Origin: Gerris lacustris
Lineage: Eukaryota > Arthropoda > Insecta > Hemiptera > Gerridae
Direction of reading: 5' to 3'
Length of the DNA: 64,000 nt
NCBI GenBank assembly: GCA_951217055.1
Contig: OX578280.1
Span: 16,221,394-16,285,393, forward strand
Shown here piece by piece: positions 52,701-55,504 of the stretch; within the stretch, counting starts at the first letter, position 1, and each line of letters opens with the position of its first letter. The translations under genes and the position numbers were made by a program. A model generated the notes under the pieces. It did no database searches. It was given only the letters and a program-made list of their open reading frames with translations, and was not told the DNA's origin.

Positions 52701-54481
52701 TGATTTCTTTTACCGAGAGTTTTTATGCAAATTATAACCATTTTTAAACAAAAAATAATTTTGACCATCCGTTTGTTCAGGAGGAAGTATACGAGGCGAC
52801 GACAAGAGGCCTAGTTCGGGACGTTTTACTTGGCTATAATGCCACTGTGTTCGCTTATGGAGCAACTGGAGCAGGTAAAACACACACCATGGTCGGAACT
52901 AATGCGAGTCCAGGTATCATGGTCCGAGCTCTGAATGATCTCTTTAACAGTATACAGCCACATGGCAACCAGTATCAGGTAAACTTAAAATCAACTATAT
53001 AAGTAAGCAAGGGCCACACTTATGCCCAATAGAATAATTATTCGCAAAAATGTTCATCCAATGTTCGCCGCCCTCTGCTGCAAATCTGCAATGAAGCACC
53101 AGTGGCTAGGCTCACCACCACTGGGCCACCCACTGGCCCAATGATGCTTCATCACTTGTTGATGTTCTCCTTTGATTTGGGGTTGGGTATTGGAAACCTT
53201 CCAGCCTACATATTTGAGATCATCGCCAATGGTAGAGCGGTCATTCATAGAACGGTCACACTAATCTCCCAAGACTAACCTCCATCTGCTGCAATATAGC
53301 ATACCAGCGGCTAAGCTGACCACCCATTGGCCCAATGTTGTTTTATGACTTGTTGATGTTCTCCTTGTGCTTAGAGTTGGGTATTGAAAACCTTCCAGCC
53401 TCAAATATTTGAGATCATTGCCAATGGTAGAGTTGCCACCCTACTCAACTACTCACCCAAGACCAAGACTAACCTTGGAAGGTAGTTGGCAAAGCTTGGC
53501 ATAAGTGTGGTCTCGACTTTAACGAGCTAACATCTATTGATAATGATATTATATTTCTGTTTATAAATTATAAACTCTATGGATGTTTGCACGACCCAAT
53601 ATCTGAACATTTACTAGTGAAGAATAATAGTGAATAAGAGTTTAAAATGCTTAGGAATTGCGAAAAAATGCAATTTGAAGCATTTTAAAATCATTTTGAG
53701 CGTTTGAGTGTACAGTGTACATTAGTATAAATAATGTAACACGCTATCAAGGAGACTTAAGATAAACAAATTGTAGCTCATTCAAAAAAAAGAATTTAAT
53801 ATCTACTTAAAAATTGAAGCTTTATTAATCATATATGTTTAAAAATGATAAATGAAGTAAGTATTATTTAAAAATAATGTAGGTATAGATTATTTATTTT
53901 AGAATAAATTTAAACATAACTTTAATACTTATGATAAGGAAACCCTCAAAAAATGTCAATGCACATTAAATTTAGAATAATATTGATTTATAGGTGAGTA
54001 TGTCTTACTTGGAGCTGTACAATGAAAATATTCGAGACTTGCTGAATCCAAGCAGTGGTTTCTTGGATCTCAGAGAAGATTCTCATAACTCAGGAAGAAA
54101 CGTGACAGTGGCCGGGCTAACAGAGGTCTCCACCACTTCCACTCAAGAGGTGAGTCACTATTTCCTGAAAAAAGTTCAAAAGACACTTATTAGTTATTAG
54201 TGTGGTCTTCAACATTGTAGTTATCATTCTTATTAGAAGTTGACTAATAAAGTTTTCCATCAATACAAATTTTAATTTTGACATTTTATTTAAAGGTATT
54301 AAGTCTACTGTTAAGAGGTAACAGAGAGAGAAGTGTGGAACCAACTGGAGCTAACAAGACCAGTTCTAGGAGTCACGCGCTGCTCAGCGTTACTGTCAAA
54401 CGTACCACTGAAAACAAGACGAGCCAAGCGAAACTTTACATGTTAGATTTGGCTGGGTCTGAGAGGGCTTCCAATACAAAG
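10693..54481 (+). CDS. KIF19-like: Kinesin motor-domain gene, KIF19-like, partial (five exons)
   Basis: Joining 10693-10761, 52553-52666, 52781-52978, 53994-54149 and 54296-54481 gives 241 residues of continuous motor domain. Each junction is AG/GT and every intron is in phase 0. Visible landmarks: VAVRIRPL (strand beta1), GATGAGKTHT (P-loop, nucleotide binding), NKTSSRSHA (switch I) and DLAGSERAS (switch II). The segment LLNPSSGFLDLREDS is characteristic of KIF19, a plus-end-directed, microtubule-depolymerising kinesin that sets cilium length in vertebrates. The N-terminal residues before VAVRIRP and everything after switch II, including the rest of the motor and the tail, were not found in the window. 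The first intron recognised is about 41.8 kb and filled with transposons. Orthology to KIF19 rather than another kinesin-8 is from motif memory. Confidence 0.85.
10770..11275. other. Intron sequence, nothing recognised
   Basis: The 61-residue frame at 10830-11015 shows no domain or splice context. The only feature noticed is a short imperfect inverted repeat around cggtgagagttaaac and its partial complement (aactatcaccg) near 11000. Confidence 0.4.
11276..11449. repeat. Foldback element enclosing a tRNA T-arm-like sequence
   Basis: Arms aacaacgggagaaagacaga (11297) and the complement at 11390-11412 continue outward to aaatcaaattataattatta and its complement. The inner stem pairs agcgccgggat with atcccggcgct. 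The loop side holds gtggttcgaatcccggcgc, which resembles a tRNA T arm or B box. Total length is about 174 bp. Confidence 0.75.
11450..12109. other. Intron gap, nothing recognised
   Basis: Contains two similar short phrases (tgggaatcgaaacagatcc near 11541 and gcgtatcgaaacaggtcc near 11703), suggesting repeat debris. No gene. Confidence 0.4.
12120..12705. mobile_element. Palindromic foldback element of about 585 bp
   Basis: Long arms: ctataaatgcgcttccagaa at 12139 is answered by the complement near 12590-12612, and tgctcggagcgaaaaatt near 12439 is the complement of 12293-12311. The centre is near 12375 (ccattttacagctaaaatgg). The right end continues to gtgacaccctgtatag at 12687-12702, a typical mariner-type end; the matching left end is missing. 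Confidence 0.75.
12764..12990. repeat. Small inverted-repeat element with a hammerhead-like motif
   Basis: The ends are imperfect inverted repeats: gtccgacgttt at 12792 against aaacgtcggac at 12950-12960, with related sequence outside. Inside, CTGAAGA at 12923-12929 is followed by a 7-bp hairpin (gcttcca, loop gtag, tggaagc at 12931-12948) and then TAAAC. This resembles the CUGANGA-helix-GAAA half of a hammerhead core, but the G of GAAA is T here. Confidence 0.5.
13000..13616. other. Intron gap, nothing recognised
   Basis: No gene, repeat boundary or regulatory site that I can support. Short A run at 13168-13181. Confidence 0.4.
13617..13783. mobile_element. hAT MITE, 167 bp
   Basis: Perfect 18-bp terminal inverted repeats (CAGGGCCGTCCCTAGGGG) with an exact 8-bp duplication CTATTGGG at 13609-13616 and 13784-13791. 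The interior is GC-rich with gacccgggcgcc in both orientations. Non-coding. The CAGGGCCG end is shared with the larger element at 25535. Confidence 0.9.
13940..14650. repeat. Foldback element of about 700 bp with G/C runs
   Basis: Arms pair across a centre near 14255: gtgaccgagggggaggggga (14151) against the complement at 14306-14330, and aatttctcctatttgcacag (13954) against the degenerate complement near 14617-14640. The minus-strand frame at 14132-14512 lies across the two arms and is not a gene. Confidence 0.7.
14651..15660. other. Intron gap with transposon-like debris
   Basis: Positions 15056-15120 carry ttgggagttatgaaccaaag and gacggacggacagacac, a phrase type common in insect repeat 3' regions (compare 17240). 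No gene. Confidence 0.4.
15684..15775. repeat. Minisatellite, three copies of a unit of about 30 bp
   Basis: Unit acatgtttcatctaaataaa plus gattcaaat, repeated three times with small changes. Confidence 0.8.
15790..16890. other. Intron gap, nothing recognised
   Basis: Apart from a short perfect hairpin near 16038-16062 (ttatttgttc and complement), no gene or repeat was recognised. The overlapping frames at 16297 and 16313 on opposite strands are compositional. Confidence 0.4.
16900..17150. repeat. Inverted-repeat element with GCCCA/TGGGC hairpins
   Basis: cgcccaggtgtgggcgaaat at 16917 and, on the other strand, CTGATGATGCCCAGG with TGGGCGAAAA (complement of 17088-17123) form related units in opposite orientation. 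The phrase ccctaaagacctaaagg near 16990 resembles the ends of the foldback at 30770-31169. Probably the same family. Confidence 0.5.
17189..17856. mobile_element. 668-bp element with AGGGTCCGTAGGC inverted ends
   Basis: 13-bp terminal inverted repeats at 17189-17201 and 17844-17856. It starts with the recognisable sequence aggacccttatattttcc and gtctgtccgtccgtcc, a type of repeat also known, from memory, in other insect genomes. No transposase. The frames inside are low-complexity. Confidence 0.65.
17860..18750. other. Intron gap, nothing recognised
   Basis: No supported gene or repeat boundary. The small minus-strand frame at 18493-18678 has no motif. Confidence 0.4.
18755..19962. mobile_element. 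1.2-kb element with long inverted repeats
   Basis: The left arm starts atagagatgattagt with tgacgtcac nearby (18755-18780), and the right arm ends with the complement (19937-19962). Inner matches include catgtaaaatgaatgggaga at 18844 against its complement near 19845. The arms are about 150 bp. No transposase frame is seen between them. Confidence 0.7.
20146..20300 (+). pseudogene. mariner transposase C-terminal fragment
   Basis: The translation includes SPDLAPCDYFLMGYLQSLGY followed by NDSQILEDILQHNIR. The SPDLAPCD(Y/F)FL signature, with the third catalytic Asp (D of PCD), identifies a mariner-family (DD34D) transposase near its C-terminus. The rest of the gene is missing on both sides and no terminal repeats were found. 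It has no in-frame ATG upstream that would make a functional product. It lies next to the inverted-repeat element at 18755-19962, but a link is not shown. Confidence 0.75.
20301..21290. other. Gap with a short dispersed motif
   Basis: Positions 21149-21180 carry ctagctggatacccgtgctt and cgctacgg, a phrase that, from memory, occurs in many insect repeats. The minus-strand frame at 20723-21082 has no recognised domain. Nothing else supported. Confidence 0.4.
21290..21610 (+). repeat. Dispersed repeat family D, copy 1
   Basis: Order of motifs: tgaaaatatgacaaaact, atcttgaagggta, cataagccaataatacgcag, gctcattaagtcatggtgca. The reverse complement, with indels, occurs at 28650-28960. Confidence 0.65.
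21611..22820. other. AT-rich gap, nothing recognised
   Basis: No coding or repeat signature that I can support over about 1.2 kb. Confidence 0.4.
22840..23045. repeat. Foldback element of about 200 bp
   Basis: The arms include ccaaaattcaagttgat (22890) and gtttgtcacttgatagg (22909) on the left, answered by cctatcaagtgacaaac (22962) and atcaacttgaattttgg (22984) on the right. Outer pairing is catgaccctgagta against its near-complement at 23018. The centre is near 22945. Confidence 0.75.
23490..23625 (+). repeat. SINE-like repeat family C, copy 2
   Basis: ctggtgagttcaaatcccag then ggtgagacatgtttcac, matching the complement of 9150-9205. The shared end is gagttgtttaggaca against gagttgtcttggaca at 9030. 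Confidence 0.5.
23630..24270. other. AT-rich gap, nothing recognised
   Basis: No gene or repeat I can support. Confidence 0.4.
24255..24950 (-). pseudogene. Non-LTR retrotransposon reverse transcriptase fragment
   Basis: The translation on the minus strand runs about 225 residues without a stop. It shows the usual RT order: FKSPGCDGIMPIMLQQG (block 0), then WREVRIVFIPKQGK and SYRPISLTSFFLKTLERLVD (blocks 1-2), then FMDIEGAFNCVS (block A, first catalytic Asp) and GCPQGGVLSPLLW (block B). It stops at 24255-24257, just before the expected YADD block, so the catalytic pair is missing. Endonuclease and RNase H are also absent. It may belong to the same clade as the RNase H fragment at 703-5313, but the two do not overlap and this cannot be tested here. 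Confidence 0.85.
25930..26022. repeat. Strong hairpin inside the hAT-type element
   Basis: gtgaagtgagttttttcttt at 25931 and tttactgtcgag are answered by acagtaaat, then aaagaaaaaacacttcacag. A short related piece (tatttcacagcctaccacgg) lies at 26960. Confidence 0.65.
26112..26668. mobile_element. 557-bp TA-flanked MITE nested in the hAT-type element
   Basis: Inverted ends GAGGTCGACCAAGAAGTCAT and complement, about 21 bp and perfect, flanked by TA on both sides (26110-26111, 26669-26670), as for Tc1/mariner elements. The 81-residue frame at 26208-26453 has no transposase motif. Confidence 0.8.
27316..28278. other. AT-rich gap, nothing recognised
   Basis: Ends in a G run at 28182-28197. Two diverged tandem phrases near 27520-27600 and 27630-27690 hint at an old duplication. 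No gene. Confidence 0.35.
28287..28461. mobile_element. hAT MITE, 175 bp
   Basis: CAGGGGAACTCAC at the left and the complement of CAGGGGTTCTCAC at the right (11 of 13 match), with an exact 8-bp duplication ATTTACTA at 28279-28286 and 28462-28469. It contains gtggccctc repeats typical of Charlie-like ends. Non-coding. Confidence 0.85.
28650..28960 (-). repeat. Dispersed repeat family D, copy 2
   Basis: Reverse-orientation, diverged copy of 21290-21610 (catgacttaatgagcgattt; cttatgataatataggaaaa; acccttcaagaggcatg). Confidence 0.65.
28961..30585. other. Gap with possible MITE debris
   Basis: cgtttttaaaacgatcc at 28508 and related tcgttttaaaaacgat at 29491-29506 suggest remains of one inverted-repeat family, but boundaries are unclear. 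No gene. Confidence 0.35.
30590..30745. repeat. Minisatellite, 21-bp unit, about 7.4 copies
   Basis: Perfect tandem repeat of tcaattgattgatgatgtat plus g. Because 21 is a multiple of three, it gives an open frame of repeated DDVCQLI residues that is not a gene. Confidence 0.95.
30770..31169. mobile_element. 400-bp foldback element with hammerhead-like motifs
   Basis: Near-complete palindrome: the left end gtttagggtctgtagggatt is answered at 31150-31169, and the centre is near 30980 (caatggttaatc, then its near complement). Each arm carries CTGAAGATG, a short hairpin and GAAATATAG (31058-31088 on the plus strand; the complement of 30850-30890 on the minus strand). Confidence 0.8.
31170..32165. 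other. AT-rich gap, nothing recognised
   Basis: Contains a short run of atttgtaact repeats at 31310-31370. No gene. Confidence 0.4.
32170..32752 (-). repeat. Dispersed repeat family A, copy 3
   Basis: Full-length minus-strand copy. The complement of the B box (ggggaatcgaacccggc) is at 32318-32334 and the conserved tttcgtcaaaatcggtcc is at 32581. The small frames over it are not genes. Confidence 0.7.
32994..35383 (-). mobile_element. piggyBac-like element, 2,390 bp, decayed
   Basis: TTAA on both sides (32990-32993, 35384-35387) and ends CCCATTAGT / ACTAATGGG, as expected for piggyBac. The length is typical of an autonomous copy, and the transposase runs on the minus strand in several frames. 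The palindrome GTACCATATATGGTAC occurs at 33125-33140, 34989-35004 and 35352-35367. Confidence 0.9.
33354..34560 (-). pseudogene. piggyBac transposase, frameshifted
   Basis: In order along the minus strand: KYYGRNGLKQVIRGNRIRFG, the usual segment after the first catalytic acid, near 34380-34450; FDNLFTSYNLL with the second catalytic Asp near 34160-34190; VSVAPWSSVIRCSHKDKKHI near 33890-33960; then LLDGTINNPWIMFKKCGN and FRREIAIYYLEVYK at 33640-33780; and a remnant of the Cys-rich C-terminal finger near 33480-33560. The frame changes several times between these blocks. At the first catalytic position the usual DESM reads EECM. Transposase cleaves at TTAA with hairpin intermediates; this copy cannot be active. 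Confidence 0.85.
35390..36226 (+). other. Probable 3' end of a non-LTR or SINE element, then unique sequence
   Basis: The stretch 35440-35910 ends in a (aaat)n repeat at 35883-35908 after ctgttgagagcactgaaaaa. A simple-repeat tail of this type is common on insect LINEs. No coding sequence is seen. 35911-36226 shows nothing further. Confidence 0.4.
36227..36565. mobile_element. hAT MITE, 339 bp, with internal 14-bp tandem repeat
   Basis: CAGGGGTCTCCAAACT at the left and the complement of CAAGGGTCTCCAATCT at the right (14 of 16 match). The 8-bp duplication TCTTATAC / TCTTAGAC at 36219-36226 and 36566-36573 has one mismatch. The interior has five copies of ttgtttacttcctg at 36434-36500. The frame at 36394 is not a gene. 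Confidence 0.8.
36958..37176 (+). CDS. Unrecognised short open frame (doubtful)
   Basis: A 72-residue frame with unusually protein-like composition for this region (DEKDKISNSLLSGVSSGNES is typical). I do not recognise it. No clear splice acceptor, promoter or poly(A) signal delimits it. A C run follows at 37250-37272. It could be an exon, a transposon fragment or chance. Confidence 0.2.
   Translation: MITLEFLCKLFCFLQQENYIVFDEKDKISNSLLSGVSSGNESYEETLSFSPTVASLKTVVLNKYLVEIFFTD
37250..37280. repeat. Poly(C) tract
   Basis: A run of 23 C, one T, then six C, in an AT-rich setting. Confidence 0.95.
37281..38448. repeat. Intron gap with a family B copy at 37680-38030
   Basis: tttcaattgtactttaaacg at 37741 and the following 300 bp align by eye with 2745-2860, 3480-3700 and 3990-4090. 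The rest shows nothing. The frame at 38309 runs into the BEL LTR and is not a gene. Confidence 0.5.
38449..38453 (+). repeat. BEL target-site duplication, left copy (CAATC)
   Basis: CAATC precedes the first LTR, and the identical CAATC follows the third LTR at 52475-52479. No such duplication brackets the middle LTR (its flanks are cggaa and tttgg). Confidence 0.85.
38454..39421 (+). repeat. BEL LTR 1, 968 bp
   Basis: Begins TGTTCAGG and ends CTAACA. A TATATAAAAG box at 38914-38923 is followed by an initiator-like CAGT at 38947-38950, so U3 ends near there. An AATAAA at 39118-39123 is the best poly(A) signal candidate. The 99-residue frame crossing its 3' part has no ATG and is not counted as a gene. 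Confidence 0.95.
39424..39443 (+). other. Primer binding site, probably for tRNA-Tyr
   Basis: TGGTCCTTTGGGCCGGATAC begins two bases after the LTR. From memory it matches the complement of an insect tRNA-Tyr 3' end (CCA end, then aaggagct-type stem) at about 17 of 20 positions. Its copy is at 45950-45969. Confidence 0.6.
39682..44964 (+). CDS. BEL/Pao Gag-Pol polyprotein, copy 1
   Basis: 1,760 residues from the first in-frame ATG (39682); the frame is open upstream to a GTG at 39604, but no ATG lies there. Order of domains: Gag with DUF1759 at about 125-270; Cys/His knuckles from C364 (CFVCKDQHPLPRC), C397 and C415; aspartic protease with DSG at D483; reverse transcriptase with D811 and YMDD at 887-890; RNase H with D1062, E1105, D1136 and D1182; integrase zinc site H1376, H1381, C1411, C1414; integrase core D1446, D1512, E1566; and DUF5641 at about 1640-1735. 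All catalytic residues are present and there is no internal stop, so the copy appears intact. It copies element RNA into DNA in a virus-like particle and inserts it into the genome. No envelope gene follows; the stop is 15 bp before the next LTR. Confidence 0.95.
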   Translation: MSAFQEMSAILKRRLQSCGDNIQGIAQQAALTERDISKLFIFRGMFRELKPYFDKYLKTWDELEELYIRENKAADFPSKNDKAHYDKIKTYYYQSNATYELYSQHNESTTQDSHNESKTSRAYLPKIRLPEFSGDLKSWPVFRDTFESLVHNDDSISKMEKFHFLRSSLKESALSTIKNLPLLENNYDLAWKSLIDNYDNKRLLASSYINEILNFTSTHTKPSIEFFKQFLTVMNDNVSAFKLLNLPNALEFLLFELAIRSLDSKTREVFEHENVDSTYPSFDSLITFVKGRCQVLELAAEQSKCYSSKSTSNTSKPSVSHKAGKHSSLFVGKNNNDASKGNSKSGSKYSYSKSKDFKGNITPCFVCKDQHPLPRCAKFKSATPEQRHQLLQNWQGCKNCLYNHRTSSCLSKGTCFVCSAKHHTLLHLSSNPQIPVNNVVNNTESLGSCNNSIALERDVILGTALATANDSEGNQVTVRLVLDSGSHYSFVTQSCVNRLNLPVKPLDLKISGIGQTPLEGAKGLASCSISPVGNSTIFTFDAVVVKNITSYLPCKPIPKEIITIFNSYTLADPRFGTPQSIEILLGADVYIDVVTGAPILVQPDKPKLVPTVFGNVVLGSFNRKDSHVSANSFFISTDLQNDLNLTMKKFWELEEVASKKILNPDDEKCEEHFRRTHYRLPGGRYVISMPFKNSNPTFPNSRRIALRRYTNLEMKLTKNPSFKTEYLNFMHDYISLGHMRLAEEAAEYVLPHHGIFKDSPAGPKIRVVFDASASTLNGSLNGQLYVGPKLQPDIGEIILNFRTYPIVFTTDIVKMFRQIVLNPTDRKFHHILWREDPSSELQEYELCTLTYGTTPAPYLAIRVIKQLIKDEGHAFPSAAQVLENEIYMDDIATGANTLQDALELQREIIQLLAKGGFQLSKWASNRAELLDRVESELQEDPHDFDADCSLSILGFQWNPKTDVFSYKVSPPSSSVVTKRSLLSCIARIYDPLGYLSPTIFYAKQLIQELWKLGLQWDDPIPTNLESQWKEFVTYMDVLREIKIPRYILTTTYTNCQLVGFSDASQLGYSGVVYLRVVSPEGIKVHLLKSKTKLAPLKVLSIPRLELSGAVLLTRVILSLDALIRKYNINQIFCFTDSSIVLGWLNTMPHLLKTFVANRVVEITETLPPSLWRHVKSEDNPADHGSRGVAPRAFVSLTDWWCGPSWMLKAEEDWPTSLLTHFNSNLPELKPVTSSCMLVRVESNEIFVKWIESYSPRSYTFAIRVWAIIQRYLHNVMTKGSDHTTIKSGPITVQELNESLSCCVKHVQNYYFNYVYKLTDKQLAEGKLKSLSPFRDELGVLRVGGRLTHSSLPPSHIHPIILPADSPFTTMVVNGYHLRYLHAAPSLLNALLRQEFWICSGSRLIQKVVKNCITCFRSRAQPIPPKMGSLPSSRFQKGQNFVNTGVDFAGPFQLKESNRRKAAIGKCYLALFVCFSTKALHLEVVSSLSTDAFLATLDRFIARRGKPNHIYSDCGTNFVGAQNKLHDLIKWYRTKGTQSEIQRHLSDQGVTWSFNPPYAPNFGGLWEAGVKSVKGYLSKMMKETPWTFEEMTTATCQIEAILNSRPLFPASEDPDSLEYLSPGHFLIGRNLTSVPHEELFDVKENRLNRWQLVQQRVQYFWRRWSQEYLHTLQQRNKWTTDTRPPRVGDFVSVSDPNTKPLQWPMARIIELHPGKDGITRVVTIKTSKGTYVRSLNKLVLLTPLNNELSDQGETSNLLTLK
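44969..44979 (+). other. Polypurine tract before LTR 2
   Basis: agtgggcggaa directly precedes the TGTTCAGG of the LTR, the expected place of the plus-strand primer. It is repeated before LTR 3 at 51495-51505. Confidence 0.65.
44980..45947 (+). repeat. BEL LTR 2 (shared middle LTR), 968 bp
   Basis: Serves as the 3' LTR of copy 1 and the 5' LTR of copy 2. It has no target duplication of its own. It appears identical to LTR 1, with TATA at 45440-45449. Confidence 0.95.
46208..51490 (+). CDS. BEL/Pao Gag-Pol polyprotein, copy 2
   Basis: 1,760 residues, apparently identical in translation to copy 1 at 39682-44964, with the same domains and all the same catalytic residues. It is offset by exactly 6,526 bp. 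Its own leader and primer binding site (45950-45969) follow the shared middle LTR. Identity this close means the second copy arose very recently, through exchange between LTRs, or is an assembly duplication. An array with two intact frames could transcribe either unit from LTR 1 or LTR 2. Confidence 0.95.
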   Translation: MSAFQEMSAILKRRLQSCGDNIQGIAQQAALTERDISKLFIFRGMFRELKPYFDKYLKTWDELEELYIRENKAADFPSKNDKAHYDKIKTYYYQSNATYELYSQHNESTTQDSHNESKTSRAYLPKIRLPEFSGDLKSWPVFRDTFESLVHNDDSISKMEKFHFLRSSLKESALSTIKNLPLLENNYDLAWKSLIDNYDNKRLLASSYINEILNFTSTHTKPSIEFFKQFLTVMNDNVSAFKLLNLPNALEFLLFELAIRSLDSKTREVFEHENVDSTYPSFDSLITFVKGRCQVLELAAEQSKCYSSKSTSNTSKPSVSHKAGKHSSLFVGKNNNDASKGNSKSGSKYSYSKSKDFKGNITPCFVCKDQHPLPRCAKFKSATPEQRHQLLQNWQGCKNCLYNHRTSSCLSKGTCFVCSAKHHTLLHLSSNPQIPVNNVVNNTESLGSCNNSIALERDVILGTALATANDSEGNQVTVRLVLDSGSHYSFVTQSCVNRLNLPVKPLDLKISGIGQTPLEGAKGLASCSISPVGNSTIFTFDAVVVKNITSYLPCKPIPKEIITIFNSYTLADPRFGTPQSIEILLGADVYIDVVTGAPILVQPDKPKLVPTVFGNVVLGSFNRKDSHVSANSFFISTDLQNDLNLTMKKFWELEEVASKKILNPDDEKCEEHFRRTHYRLPGGRYVISMPFKNSNPTFPNSRRIALRRYTNLEMKLTKNPSFKTEYLNFMHDYISLGHMRLAEEAAEYVLPHHGIFKDSPAGPKIRVVFDASASTLNGSLNGQLYVGPKLQPDIGEIILNFRTYPIVFTTDIVKMFRQIVLNPTDRKFHHILWREDPSSELQEYELCTLTYGTTPAPYLAIRVIKQLIKDEGHAFPSAAQVLENEIYMDDIATGANTLQDALELQREIIQLLAKGGFQLSKWASNRAELLDRVESELQEDPHDFDADCSLSILGFQWNPKTDVFSYKVSPPSSSVVTKRSLLSCIARIYDPLGYLSPTIFYAKQLIQELWKLGLQWDDPIPTNLESQWKEFVTYMDVLREIKIPRYILTTTYTNCQLVGFSDASQLGYSGVVYLRVVSPEGIKVHLLKSKTKLAPLKVLSIPRLELSGAVLLTRVILSLDALIRKYNINQIFCFTDSSIVLGWLNTMPHLLKTFVANRVVEITETLPPSLWRHVKSEDNPADHGSRGVAPRAFVSLTDWWCGPSWMLKAEEDWPTSLLTHFNSNLPELKPVTSSCMLVRVESNEIFVKWIESYSPRSYTFAIRVWAIIQRYLHNVMTKGSDHTTIKSGPITVQELNESLSCCVKHVQNYYFNYVYKLTDKQLAEGKLKSLSPFRDELGVLRVGGRLTHSSLPPSHIHPIILPADSPFTTMVVNGYHLRYLHAAPSLLNALLRQEFWICSGSRLIQKVVKNCITCFRSRAQPIPPKMGSLPSSRFQKGQNFVNTGVDFAGPFQLKESNRRKAAIGKCYLALFVCFSTKALHLEVVSSLSTDAFLATLDRFIARRGKPNHIYSDCGTNFVGAQNKLHDLIKWYRTKGTQSEIQRHLSDQGVTWSFNPPYAPNFGGLWEAGVKSVKGYLSKMMKETPWTFEEMTTATCQIEAILNSRPLFPASEDPDSLEYLSPGHFLIGRNLTSVPHEELFDVKENRLNRWQLVQQRVQYFWRRWSQEYLHTLQQRNKWTTDTRPPRVGDFVSVSDPNTKPLQWPMARIIELHPGKDGITRVVTIKTSKGTYVRSLNKLVLLTPLNNELSDQGETSNLLTLK
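51506..52474 (+). repeat. BEL LTR 3, 969 bp
   Basis: Differs from LTR 1 by one extra T near 51729. It ends CTAACA, followed by the CAATC duplication and then 73 bp of intron before kinesin exon b at 52553. Its TATA box (about 51967) and poly(A) signal point in the same direction as the kinesin gene. Confidence 0.95.
52475..52479 (+). repeat. BEL target-site duplication, right copy (CAATC)
   Basis: Matches 38449-38453. Confidence 0.85.
52553..52666 (+). CDS. KIF19-like: KIF19-like exon b
   Basis: 38 codons, ending KQYIYDFTFGENSTQ, the YxFD/F-type strand before the P-loop region. The acceptor is tgattacag and the donor GTATAA. It keeps frame with exon a across the 41.8-kb intron. Confidence 0.85.
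52781..52978 (+). CDS. KIF19-like: KIF19-like exon c (P-loop)
   Basis: 66 codons. YNATVFAYGATGAGKTHTM holds the Walker A motif that binds ATP. The acceptor is tttgttcag and the donor GTAAAC. Confidence 0.95.
53010..53512. mobile_element. MITE with an internal duplication of about 200 bp, in a kinesin intron
   Basis: Ends GGCCACACTTATGCC and its near-complement ggcataagtgtggtc form inverted repeats. Inside, 53075-53270 and 53285-53475 are diverged direct repeats (acttgttgatgttctccttt; aaaccttccagcct; gagatcattgccaatggtag). No target duplication was recognised. The minus-strand frame at 53054-53248 is not a gene. Confidence 0.7.
53516..53990. other. Intron sequence, nothing recognised
   Basis: AT-rich kinesin intron leading to the acceptor at 53993. 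Contains a short inverted repeat around gaattgcgaaaaaatgcaat. Confidence 0.5.
53994..54149 (+). CDS. KIF19-like: KIF19-like exon d
   Basis: 52 codons starting VSMSYLELYNENIRDLLNPS. SYLE(L/I)YNE is the conserved strand beta5 and helix of kinesins, and NPSSGFLDLREDS is the KIF19-type segment. The acceptor is gatttatag and the donor GTGAGT. Confidence 0.95.
54296..54481 (+). CDS. KIF19-like: KIF19-like exon e (switch I and II)
   Basis: 62 codons. GANKTSSRSHALLSVTV (switch I) and LYMLDLAGSERASNTK (switch II) sense the nucleotide gamma-phosphate. The donor is GTAAAC at 54482. The expected next segment (NRGKRMKEG-type) was not found before the end of the window. Confidence 0.95.
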
Positions 54482-54550
54482 GTAAACCATTAAACCATGT
54501 TTAATCAGATATGTGGTGCTTCAAAAATACTCATTTTCTCCATTTCATGG

Positions 54551-54705
54551 GAAACCATTGAATCATGGAAATGTTTTTTGGCATTGAATCCACATATCGG
54601 GGAAACCATTGAATCATGGATATGTTTCATGGCATTGAATCCACATATTGAGGAAACCATTGAATCAAGCATATGTTTTTTGGCATTGAATCCACATATC
54701 GCCAT
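54551..54705. repeat. Minisatellite, three copies of 51 bp
   Basis: The unit begins gaaaccattgaatcatgga at 54551, 54602 and 54653. The period is a multiple of three, so open frames appear on both strands; neither is called. Confidence 0.9.
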
Positions 54706-54929
54706 TTAATAGCTTTTCCATGAAGTAGAGAAAACCAGTATACATTTGTCTAATTGATGTAGTAATTGATGTAGTCTAATTGATGAGATATTAATTCATT
54801 TTGATTACTATTTGGTAATCAAAAAGAGCTAGGAGCATGGAACTAGGAGCAGCTAGGAGCTCTAATATCATTATATTATATAAAATGTAGAACTTCTATT
54901 GGTGAAATATAGTACTACAATGCAGGGTC

Positions 54930-55503
54930 GGAAAATCGGTCCGAGACAACTCAGACAAACTTTCAATGTTTTCCATTTATTAGTTTTCGTAAGTACATTT
55001 AATTATTATTAATATTATATCAAAATTTACCATAAAAATAACTTTTCCAGGTCGGGGAATCGAACCCGACTCTCCCCCGCTCTCTTCGTCCGCGTTTTAA
55101 GCTATTTTCTCCAGAACTAGATTTTCAGCTTATATCGTGATATTCGTCTTTAAATGGACTACATTTTAGAATTATTTTAATCAAAATCGTCGGAACCGTT
55201 TTCGAGAAATATTTGTTTTCATGTTTTGTCAGAGTTTTCGGGGGTCAGCGCTCCCAAATTTGGGGTTAAAATTCACTTCTCGATTTCGCCTCGGGGTATG
55301 ATTTTTCTGAACGTGTATACCAAATTTCGTCAAAATCGGCCCAGTAGTATAGCCTCCAGGCGTCTGCACAGACAGACAGACGACTGACAGACATTTTTTA
55401 TAAACCATTTTTCTGGATTCAGGGGACCCTTAAACGTGTAAATCCATCAAAATCTAGAAGTCGAATTTTCGCGCCATCACAATACTTTCTCTTCATATGA
55501 AAA
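54930..55503 (-). repeat. Dispersed repeat family A, copy 4
   Basis: Minus-strand copy. The complement of the B box (ggggaatcgaacccgac) is at 55055 and tttcgtcaaaatcggcccag at 55324. Confidence 0.75.
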
Positions 55504-55504
55504 A

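Noticed and set aside
54497..54709. Open frames on both strands downstream of kinesin exon e
   Set aside because: A 51-bp tandem repeat with a period divisible by three opens frames on both strands. It is not the next kinesin exon, which should begin with an NRGKRMKEG-like sequence.
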